Assembly: GCA_017632695.1 (NCBI GenBank)
Contig: JAGBQS010000157.1
Coordinates: forward strand, 1 to 12,188
Direction: 5' to 3'
Length of the DNA stretch: 12,188 nt
Source of the DNA: Bacteroidales bacterium
GTDB taxonomy: Bacteria > Bacteroidota > Bacteroidia > Bacteroidales > UBA3663
Position 1 is the first letter of the stretch, and each line of letters begins with the position of its first letter. This document shows positions 1 to 5,154 of this stretch, one piece after another. The notes below the pieces were generated by a model, which had not been told where the DNA came from, ran no database searches, and saw only the letters and a program-made list of their open reading frames with translations. The translations under genes and the position numbers were made by a program.

Positions 1-2
1 AA

Positions 3-26
3 AAATTTCGTATCTTTGCACTGTCA
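3..26 (+). promoter_or_regulatory. Bacteroidetes-type promoter core, copy 1
   Basis: TATCTTTG at 11-18 fits the Bacteroidetes -7 consensus TAnnTTTG and is followed by CAC. The 24 bp at 3-26 recur at 127-150 with a single difference (T22 versus C146). The -33 region would lie outside the window, so only half of the promoter can be judged. No plus-strand gene is visible downstream before the convergent pfkA 3' end, so its target is unknown. Confidence 0.5.
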
Positions 27-39
27 AAAATGATAGCTT

Positions 40-82
40 TTTTACTGCCCTACAGGGGAGATTTTACTGGCCTACAGGGGAG
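40..82. repeat. Tandem duplication, 21-bp unit with 22-bp period
   Basis: Two copies, 40-60 and 62-82, each run TTTTACTG(C/G)CCTACAGGGGAG and differ at one base (C48 versus G70). Each contains a small CCC/GGG inverted repeat around TACA. The pair lies between the two promoter-core copies, about 22 bp after the first. The regular two-turn spacing could suit paired protein binding sites, but that is inference; it may equally be a slippage product. Confidence 0.75.
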
Positions 83-126
83 CGGTTTTTTTGAAAAAAG
101 TTGGGAAATGTCGAGAACCGCAATGG

Positions 127-150
127 AAATTTCGTATCTTTGCACCGTCA
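127..150 (+). promoter_or_regulatory. Bacteroidetes-type promoter core, copy 2
   Basis: TATCTTTG at 135-142 matches the -7 consensus and sits in a 24-bp copy of the module at 3-26. No TTG lies at the usual 19-23 bp upstream; the nearest candidates start at 91 and 101, so the -33 element is weak or absent. Transcription would start near 149 and read into the hairpin-rich stretch at 157-204 and then towards the 3' end of pfkA on the opposite strand. Confidence 0.5.
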
Positions 151-156
151 ATTTGA

Positions 157-204
157 GAGAAAAATTTGCGCGCCCGTGAGGGAGTAATTTTTCTCCCGTG
201 GGAG
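157..204 (+). promoter_or_regulatory. Leader with mutually exclusive hairpins (possible attenuator or small RNA)
   Basis: Three inverted repeats compete for the same bases. GAGAAAAATT (157-166) is perfectly complementary to 186-195. GGGAG (180-184) pairs with CTCCC (193-197). The same CTCCC can instead pair with GGGAG at 200-204. The stretch begins about 8 nt after the expected start of transcription from the promoter core at 135-142. Alternative pairings of this kind are typical of attenuators, but no coding region follows on this strand. An orphan small RNA, or remains of a displaced leader, are both possible. Confidence 0.3.
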
Positions 205-225
205 AGCAAGAATCAGAGGAAAGGA

Positions 226-270
226 TAAAGAGTAAAGAGTAAGGGGTAAAGAGTAAGGGGTAAAGAGTAA
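226..270. repeat. Heptamer tandem repeat (TAAAGAG / TAAGGGG)
   Basis: Six consecutive 7-bp units plus a partial seventh: TAAAGAG at 226, 233, 247 and 261, TAAGGGG at 240 and 254, then TAA at 268-270. The last four full units alternate as a 14-bp higher-order repeat. The same heptamer family occurs at 2263-2277 and 2415-2456 on the other strand. Seen from pfkA, the array lies about 125 bp beyond its stop codon. Confidence 0.85.
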
Positions 271-293
271 TGCAGATAGCATGCCAACGTGGG

Positions 294-393
294 GCACCCC
301 TTCAGGGTGCTGGTCACAGCATAGCACGAAGCCGGGGGTGCTTCTGCTATGCAGTAGTACCCCCGGTTATTGAGCGGAGACGCCTTCGGCGTC
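294..393 (-). other. Hairpin cluster in the 3' region of pfkA
   Basis: Three stem-loops follow the pfkA stop codon. GACGCC/GGCGTC (379-384/388-393, 3-nt loop) begins one base after the stop. A long stem pairs 330-347 with 351-368, with one T-T mismatch and a TAT loop; its core is CCGGGGGT/ACCCCCGG. GCACCC/GGGTGC pairs 294-299 with 305-310. An alternative pairing, GCATAGCA (319-326) with TGCTATGC (345-352), would break the long stem. None is followed by a clear U-run on the minus strand, so this is not a textbook intrinsic terminator. It may still end or stabilise the pfkA transcript, or be a REP-like palindromic element. Confidence 0.55.
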
Positions 394-394
394 A

Positions 395-1378
395 TCAGAT
401 TGAAAGGATGCGCAATACCTTGAGCAGATCCTGATCGACGGGCTTGTCCTTCTTGATGGCTTTGGCAAACGGGATATTTACGATCTCGTCGTTGTGCACA
501 CCGATCAGCACATTACGCTGTCCCTCGAGCAGAGCCTCGATGGCTGCATAGCCTACCCTCGATGCAAAGATACGGTCGGAGGCCGTTGGCGATCCGCCGC
601 GCTGCAGATGTCCGAGAATGGAGCAGCGGACATCGTACTCCGGGAACTCCTTCTTCATCATAGCAGCCAGTCCCATAGCACCGCCGTCGGGATCCTTGCT
701 TTCGGTCACGATAACCAGAGCCGACGACTTGCTTTTGCGGAAGCCGTTCTCGATGAGTCCCTTGAGCTGCTCGTACTGGGTTTTCTCCTCGGGGATGATG
801 GCATCCTCGCAGCCGCAGGCAATGGCGCTGTTCAGGGCCAGGAAACCGGCATCGCGTCCCATTACCTCGATGAAAAACAGACGGGCATGCGAGGTGGCCG
901 TATCGCGGATCTTATCCACGCAGTCCATAATGGTGTTCAGCGCCGTATCGTAGCCGATGGTGGTATCGGTTCCTGCCAGATCGTTATCGATGGTGCCCGG
1001 AAGACCGACAATCGGGATATTGTATTCCTGACTGAAGATGGTAGCACCGGTAATCGAACCGTCGCCGCCAATCACCACCAGCGCATCGATACCGTGACGC
1101 TGCATGTTCTCGTAAGCCTTTGCACGACCCTCGGCCGTCTTGAACTCTTCGCTGCGTGCTGTTTTCAGGATGGTTCCGCCACGCGAGATGATGTTGCTCA
1201 CACTCTGTGTCTCGAACTCCGAAATACAGTCTTCGATGAGGCCCTGATAACCGCGACGAATCCCGAATACACGCAAACCGGCAAAAATAGCCGAACGGGT
1301 TACGGCACGAATGGCTGCATTCATGCCTGGAGCATCTCCTCCACTTGTAAGAATACCTACACTTTTAATCTTTCCCAT
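395..1378 (-). CDS. pfkA: ATP-dependent 6-phosphofructokinase
   Basis: Phosphorylates fructose 6-phosphate to fructose 1,6-bisphosphate in the cytosol, the committed step of glycolysis. The 327-aa length is normal for bacterial PfkA. Visible motifs are GGDAPGMN (13-20), GGDGS (104-108), PGTIDND (127-133, with catalytic Asp131), EVMGRDAG (171-178) and a late GHLQRGGSP that contributes to the sugar-phosphate site. The glycine in GGDGS points to ATP rather than pyrophosphate as donor, because PPi-dependent enzymes usually carry Asp there. It begins with ATG 24 bp after the ispH stop, so it is probably the last gene of the porQ-cmk-ispH-pfkA transcript. A hairpin starts one base after its TGA. 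Confidence 0.96.
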   Translation of the reverse strand: MGKIKSVGILTSGGDAPGMNAAIRAVTRSAIFAGLRVFGIRRGYQGLIEDCISEFETQSVSNIISRGGTILKTARSEEFKTAEGRAKAYENMQRHGIDALVVIGGDGSITGATIFSQEYNIPIVGLPGTIDNDLAGTDTTIGYDTALNTIMDCVDKIRDTATSHARLFFIEVMGRDAGFLALNSAIACGCEDAIIPEEKTQYEQLKGLIENGFRKSKSSALVIVTESKDPDGGAMGLAAMMKKEFPEYDVRCSILGHLQRGGSPTASDRIFASRVGYAAIEALLEGQRNVLIGVHNDEIVNIPFAKAIKKDKPVDQDLLKVLRILSI

Positions 1379-1402
1379 AACACAAATAATACCTTTATAA
1401 AT

Positions 1403-2260
1403 TCAGTTATTAAAACGTTCTACAAAATCCGCAACCTGATCCATCTGCCAGCGGGGTGTTGAGGTCGCCCCGCAAATGCCAACCGTCTCGGCATCCTTCC
1501 AGAAAGACGGGTCAACGTCCTCGACCGACGAAACCTGATAACTGCGGGGATTCACCGACCGGCATACCTCGAAAAGCGCCTTGCCGTTGCTGGACTTCTT
1601 GCCGCTCACAAACAGGATGGCATCGTGCCGCGAAGCGAAATCGCGCATGTGCGGAATCCGGTTGGCGACCTGCCGGCAAATGGTATCGAATGTCTGGAGC
1701 GTAGCGCCCGGTTCCATGCGCTGTTCGATGTTCAGGCTAAGCTGTCGGAACTTATCGACCGACATGGTTGTCTGCGAGAAGAGACGGACCGGACGGCTGA
1801 AATCGATTTTGACCAGTTCCGATTCGTTCTCGATGACGATAGCCGTCGAGTTGGTCTGTCCCACCAGGCCGTTCACTTCGGCATGTCCGTGCTTGCCGTA
1901 AATGACAATCTGTGAATCCGGTTCGGTTTCGTACATGCGGCGCACCTTCTTCTGCAGCTGGAGCACTACCGGACAAGTGGCATCCACAATCTCGATGCCC
2001 TGCTTCTGTGCCTGCTGATAGGTGGAAGGCGGTTCTCCGTGCGCACGGAGCAGCACCTTCGTGTCATGCAGCTGCTGGAGAGAATCATGGTCGATGGTAA
2101 CCAGTCCCTGATCCTCCAGCCGTTTTACTTCCTGCCCGTTGTGCACGATATCGCCCAGGCAATAAAGCTTCGGACGGGTCTTCAACTCGTCTTCCGCCTT
2201 CCTGATGGCATTGATCACACCCGGACAGAAACCGGATTCCTTATCGACTTCTACTTTCAA
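1403..2260 (-). CDS. ispH: 4-hydroxy-3-methylbut-2-enyl diphosphate reductase, TTG start
   Basis: IspH (LytB) carries out the last step of the MEP pathway, reducing HMBPP to IPP and DMAPP at a [4Fe-4S] cluster. The 285-aa protein keeps the three cluster cysteines, C12 (SGFCPG), C96 (DATCP) and C195 (DTICRQ). It also keeps active-site His40, His74 and His126, Glu128, the TT pair at 164-165, SSN at 223-225 and Ser267. The start is TTG at 2258-2260. In-frame TAA and TGA stops lie a few codons upstream, and the next internal Met is near residue 109, beyond C12 and C96, so no ATG start can give a working enzyme. A purine-rich TAAAGAG repeat lies immediately upstream and may act as the ribosome site. 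FCPG replaces the more usual FCFG or FCAG. The upstream gap shows no CAAAnnTA (minus-strand -7), so expression probably depends on read-through from cmk. Confidence 0.94.
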   Translation of the reverse strand: MKVEVDKESGFCPGVINAIRKAEDELKTRPKLYCLGDIVHNGQEVKRLEDQGLVTIDHDSLQQLHDTKVLLRAHGEPPSTYQQAQKQGIEIVDATCPVVLQLQKKVRRMYETEPDSQIVIYGKHGHAEVNGLVGQTNSTAIVIENESELVKIDFSRPVRLFSQTTMSVDKFRQLSLNIEQRMEPGATLQTFDTICRQVANRIPHMRDFASRHDAILFVSGKKSSNGKALFEVCRSVNPRSYQVSSVEDVDPSFWKDAETVGICGATSTPRWQMDQVADFVERFNN

Positions 2261-2262
2261 AG

Positions 2263-2277
2263 CTCTTTACTCTTTAT
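2263..2277 (-). repeat. Short heptamer repeat abutting the ispH start codon
   Basis: Read on the minus strand this is ATAAAGAGTAAAGAG, two units of the heptamer seen at 226-270. It ends 2 nt before the TTG start codon of ispH. Its AAAGAG core is purine-rich and could serve as a translation-initiation enhancer. That role is inference; Bacteroidetes generally rely little on Shine-Dalgarno pairing. Confidence 0.6.
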
Positions 2278-2278
2278 C

Positions 2279-2400
2279 AGGAGTTAATGGGAGTTATTAG
2301 GAGATAACAGGCTGTCCGCCTGTGGAGTTAACGGACGTTTGTTTCGCCTGCGTAGGTAACGTCCGCTAACTCCTGCTAACTTCAGTTAACTCCCGCTAAC
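2279..2400. repeat. Inverted decamer arrays between cmk and ispH
   Basis: The left arm holds three 10-bp units of AGGAGTTAAT type at 2279, 2289 and 2299. The right arm holds four units of the reverse-complement type (TCCNGCTAAC) at 2361, 2371, 2381 and 2391. In the centre, a 16-bp arm at 2324-2339 matches the reverse complement of 2358-2373 at 15 of 16 positions, around an 18-bp loop. A smaller hairpin ACAGGC/GCCTGT lies at 2307-2312/2318-2323. The whole region can fold into a cruciform or a long RNA stem in the cmk-ispH transcript. No gene or promoter is visible in this gap. Confidence 0.75.
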
Positions 2401-2414
2401 TCCAACATTCTACA

Positions 2415-2456
2415 TTACCCTTTACACTTTACTCTTTACACTTTACTCTTTACCCT
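2415..2456. repeat. Heptamer tandem repeat overlapping the cmk stop codon
   Basis: Six perfect-period 7-bp units on the plus strand: TTACCCT, TTACACT, TTACTCT, TTACACT, TTACTCT, TTACCCT. The unit is the reverse complement of the TAAAGNG family at 226-270. The last unit (2450-2456) supplies the cmk TAA stop codon and part of its final codons, so the array has grown from, or into, the end of the gene. Confidence 0.85.
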
Positions 2457-3154
2457 TTTACACCCCCGATCACCTCGTGAGCCCATTTCAGTACAATCTC
2501 ATTCTGCTGCGGGATGGTCAGAAGGCTGTTATCGAGCAGGCGTGCATCGGGAGCCTGTACCAAAGGCGAAACTTCGCGATGCGAATCGATATAGTCGCGT
2601 TCCTCGACATTCTTCAGTACTTCGGCCAGAGTCAGCGAGGTGTCGCCCTTAGCCTTCAGCTCGTCGAAACGGCGCTGTGCACGCACTTCGGCACTGGCTG
2701 TTACGAATATTTTCAGCTCGGCATTCGGGAAAACCGTCGTACCGATATCGCGACCGTCCATGACTACGCCTCCCTCACGTCCCATGTCCTGCTGCCAGGC
2801 AACCAGCTGACTCCGGACGAATCCAAGAGCAGCAATCGGACTGACACACGAAGAAACCGTCATCTGACGGATCTCCTCCTCCACACACTCGCCGTTCAGG
2901 TAGGTCCGGTTCTTGCCGTCGGCACCTTTTTCCTGACGGATGGAAATCTGCGAAACTGCCTTTTGGAGGGCATCCGTATCGATTACCTTCGTTCCGGCAT
3001 CCATCATGCCCGTACGCAAGGCATAGAGCGTAACTGCACGGTACATGGCTCCTGTATCGACATATACATAGCCTAACTCTTCGGCCAACTTCTTAGCCAT
3101 AGTGCTTTTGCCACAGGAGGAATGTCCGTCGATGGCAATTGTAATCTTCTTCAT
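2450..3154 (-). CDS. cmk: (d)CMP kinase (cytidylate kinase)
   Basis: Transfers phosphate from ATP to CMP or dCMP in pyrimidine nucleotide metabolism. The 234-aa protein carries the P-loop GHSSCGKS (10-17), DTGAMYR (33-39), DGRDIGT (133-139) and an ERDYIDSHRE segment near 185-194 that is characteristic of the substrate/lid region. Length is normal, slightly above the E. coli enzyme. The ATG start is followed directly by the expected MKKITIAIDG strand. It lies 8 bp downstream of porQ and is almost certainly co-transcribed with it. The last residues, VKG, and the stop fall in a heptamer repeat array, so the extreme C-terminus may vary between strains. Confidence 0.95.
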   Translation of the reverse strand: MKKITIAIDGHSSCGKSTMAKKLAEELGYVYVDTGAMYRAVTLYALRTGMMDAGTKVIDTDALQKAVSQISIRQEKGADGKNRTYLNGECVEEEIRQMTVSSCVSPIAALGFVRSQLVAWQQDMGREGGVVMDGRDIGTTVFPNAELKIFVTASAEVRAQRRFDELKAKGDTSLTLAEVLKNVEERDYIDSHREVSPLVQAPDARLLDNSLLTIPQQNEIVLKWAHEVIGGVKG

Positions 3155-3162
3155 ATATATAT

Positions 3163-4149
3163 TTAAAATGTGTACGAAAGCTGAAACATCAGAGAACCGT
3201 CGACGGCATTATAGCTGGCATAGCTGGCACCTGCCTTCCACTGACGCCAGTTCAGGCCGCCTCCTACCGAGAGACCCCGAAGGAAACCGCCGTCGCCGGA
3301 AAATTCACTCTGCCGGCGGTAACTGTAACCGGCCGCCAGATAGAAATTGTCGGAAGCAACCCACTCGACACCCCAAAGCAGATGGTTGAGCAGCTGTTCT
3401 CCGCCCTTGTACTTATGCAACTTGCCTTCGGCATCGTAGTAATTGTGCTCCCAGTCGAAAAGATTGTAGGCGGTAAGCGTAAAGCAGAACGGCAGATGCT
3501 CCACTTCCTTGGTCCAGCCGATTGACAATTGGGTAGGCAGATTGCACTTCCGGCTTTCATCGAGGCTTTTGAGCTGTCCGCCCAGATTGGAAACTACCAG
3601 CGAGATACTGCGGCCGGCCACCTCGTCGTAATAATTGAGGCCGGCATCGACGCCCAATGCAAATGCCGAATAGCTTTCGTATTTGGAAATGACGGCACGG
3701 GCAGTCACACCCCAGCGCCAGTTATCGTTGATGGGAAGGCCCAGGCTGCCATACAGGGCAATGTCCTTGGCCGTAAAACTGCCGGTCGGAACACCGCTTG
3801 CATCGTAGCCCTCGAAGTCGCCGTAACTCAGGTACTGCACACCTGCCTGCCAGGCTCCTACCGTCCGGAACGAACCCGTATAGCTTGCATAGCCCAGATT
3901 GATATCGGACACATAGTTCATGTACGAGACTACCGCCTGTCCGGACATCTCAGGACAAAGCAAGGCAGGGTTCTGATAAGCCAGGCCGGCTTCCGGTTCG
4001 ACCACACTGACGGCCGTACCGCCCAACGCCGCAGCATGGGTGGAAACAGGCAGCTGCAGGAACCCGTATTCGCCCACTTCCTGGGCAACCGCCCAGTCGG
4101 AAAGCAGGGCAAAACAGCCGGCAATAGCTATGATTCTTGTATGCTTCAT
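3163..4149 (-). CDS. porQ: Type IX secretion system outer-membrane protein PorQ
   Basis: PorQ is a PorV-like beta-barrel protein. In Porphyromonas it is linked to the attachment complex that anchors type IX cargo to the cell surface. The 328-aa protein has a signal peptide (about 1-22, cleavage after AVA) and then an N-terminal VSTHAAALGGTAVSV segment typical of the PorV/PorQ group. Alternating amphipathic strands follow, ending in Phe (LSYTF), the usual outer-membrane insertion signal. It is the first gene of a minus-strand block with cmk 8 bp downstream; from memory, porQ next to cmk also occurs in Porphyromonas. A promoter with TTG (4239-4241) and TAATTTTG (4211-4218) lies 60 bp upstream. 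The call rests on overall resemblance rather than catalytic residues. Confidence 0.85.
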   Translation of the reverse strand: MKHTRIIAIAGCFALLSDWAVAQEVGEYGFLQLPVSTHAAALGGTAVSVVEPEAGLAYQNPALLCPEMSGQAVVSYMNYVSDINLGYASYTGSFRTVGAWQAGVQYLSYGDFEGYDASGVPTGSFTAKDIALYGSLGLPINDNWRWGVTARAVISKYESYSAFALGVDAGLNYYDEVAGRSISLVVSNLGGQLKSLDESRKCNLPTQLSIGWTKEVEHLPFCFTLTAYNLFDWEHNYYDAEGKLHKYKGGEQLLNHLLWGVEWVASDNFYLAAGYSYRRQSEFSGDGGFLRGLSVGGGLNWRQWKAGASYASYNAVDGSLMFQLSYTF

Positions 4150-4210
4150 TTATAAACGATCGGATTTGACACGACCGGTAAAATAACGGATTAATTGTAA
4201 AAAATGTATG

Positions 4211-4241
4211 CAAAATTACCCTTTTTTTATTGAAACCGCAA
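4211..4241 (-). promoter_or_regulatory. Promoter of the porQ-cmk-ispH-pfkA block
   Basis: On the minus strand, TTG (4241 to 4239) and TAATTTTG (4218 to 4211) are separated by 20 bp, a good fit to the Bacteroidetes -33/-7 promoter. The expected start near 4204 leaves a 5' leader of about 55 nt before the porQ ATG. The 197-bp gap 4150-4346 is AT-rich and also holds the divergent tonB promoter; no gene is seen in it. Confidence 0.6.
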
Positions 4242-4302
4242 TTTTTTTCGTCAAAATCATCATTTTTTAAACTTATTTTTACCACTTATTGAAATAAATG
4301 CT

Positions 4303-4310
4303 TACTTTTG
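4303..4310 (+). promoter_or_regulatory. Promoter -7 element of tonB
   Basis: TACTTTTG fits TAnnTTTG and is followed by CAC, as at 11-21 and 135-145. It lies 36 bp before the tonB ATG, giving an expected leader of roughly 30 nt. No clear TTG is found at the expected -33 distance, which would suit an activated promoter, though this is inference. Confidence 0.55.
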
Positions 4311-4346
4311 CACAACAAATTTACCAAAAACCAAAAGTTTAACCTT

Positions 4347-5045
4347 ATGGAAATTAAGAAAGATCCTAAAGTAAACCTTGAGTCCAGAAAGACCACTTAC
4401 GTGCTCACCGGACTCGTAGGTATTATGGCGATCCTCTTCATTGCCCTCGAATGGTCGAACACCAGCCGCCGGTACAGCAATCTGGTAGGCCGTACCGCCG
4501 ACCTTGAGGAAGAGGAGGAAATCGTAATGACCGTACAGAACAATACTCCGCCACCGCCGCCACCGCCGCCAATGCCCGACGTAATCGAGCAGCTGACCGT
4601 CGTTGAGGATGATGTCGAAATCGAAGAAGTAGAAATTCAGTCTTCGGAAGACGACACCAACACCGAGGTTCAAGTAGTAGACCTCAATGCTGATTCAGGA
4701 CCTTCGGAAGAAGAAGAGGCTGAAGGCAACCAGATTTTCACGGTTGTAGAGCAGAATCCTGAATTCCCAGGCGGCGAAGCTGCCCTGATGGCTTACATCA
4801 AGAAGAACCTCCGTTACCCTGCTTTTGCTGCCGAGAACGGTATTCAGGGCCGTGTAACGCTTTCGTTCACTGTTGAGAAAGACGGTTCGATTGCCAACAT
4901 CGAAGTTATGCGTACTCCTGCCGAAGAACTTTCGAAGGAAGCTATCCGAGTTGTGCAGACGATGCCTAAATGGAAACCAGGTAAGCAGCGCGGTAAGGCC
5001 GTACGTGTTAAGTACATCCTTCCGGTTACTTTCCGTCTGCAGTAA
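4347..5045 (+). CDS. tonB: TonB-family energy transducer
   Basis: Couples the proton-motive force captured by an ExbB/ExbD motor to TonB-dependent outer-membrane transporters. The 232-aa protein has a short cytosolic N-terminus and one membrane anchor (about 18-36). A periplasmic linker with eight consecutive prolines (68-75) follows, then a strongly acidic stretch (86-126), and a TonB C-terminal domain (about 145-232). The domain contains YPAFAAENGIQGRVTLSF and ends KYILPVTFRLQ. The acidic linker differs from the Pro-Lys-rich one of E. coli, and no His is seen in the anchor. The ATG at 4347 was chosen over an in-frame TTG at 4308 because the latter overlaps the -7 element. A terminator follows 18 bp after the stop, so tonB is probably monocistronic. 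Confidence 0.9.
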   Translation: MEIKKDPKVNLESRKTTYVLTGLVGIMAILFIALEWSNTSRRYSNLVGRTADLEEEEEIVMTVQNNTPPPPPPPPMPDVIEQLTVVEDDVEIEEVEIQSSEDDTNTEVQVVDLNADSGPSEEEEAEGNQIFTVVEQNPEFPGGEAALMAYIKKNLRYPAFAAENGIQGRVTLSFTVEKDGSIANIEVMRTPAEELSKEAIRVVQTMPKWKPGKQRGKAVRVKYILPVTFRLQ

Positions 5046-5062
5046 TTTTTTACCACATCCAT

Positions 5063-5097
5063 AAAAAGCCCTGCCCTTTATGCGGGCGGGGCTTTTT
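5063..5097 (+). terminator. Rho-independent terminator after tonB
   Basis: A 14-bp stem pairs 5063-5076 with 5084-5097, with one G-T pair and a 7-nt loop. It has a GC-rich core (GCCCTGCCC/GGGCGGGGC) flanked by AAAAA and TTTTT, so it could work in both directions. Confidence 0.9.
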
Positions 5098-5154
5098 GAT
5101 ATTCCCATACCTTGGGTCTGTACTGTCAATACCACCTTAGTAATATATTTAAAG

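Noticed and set aside
213..395. 60-codon minus-strand open frame after pfkA
   Set aside because: It reads through the hairpin cluster and the heptamer array; its composition is dictated by repeats (repeated LTLYP-like residues) and it has no domain or initiation context.
553..575. TATCTTTG on the minus strand inside pfkA
   Set aside because: It lies in conserved coding sequence (the RIFASR region) and no gene starts downstream of it, so it is most likely fortuitous.
494..1462. 322-codon plus-strand open frame opposite pfkA
   Set aside because: It is antisense to a clearly conserved enzyme, has no family resemblance, and arises from codon bias of pfkA.
2279..2400. Possible CRISPR array
   Set aside because: Units are 10 bp, contiguous and without spacers, and occur in both orientations; no cas gene is present.
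3529..4155. 208-codon plus-strand open frame opposite porQ
   Set aside because: Antisense shadow; the minus-strand frame has a signal peptide, barrel pattern and terminal Phe, while this frame has none of these.
4308..4346. Upstream TTG start for tonB
   Set aside because: It overlaps the -7 promoter element, so it would lie upstream of the transcription start.
5080..5154. Upstream ATG start for the prenyl synthase
   Set aside because: The ATG lies in the loop of the tonB terminator and would add 25 residues without family counterpart.
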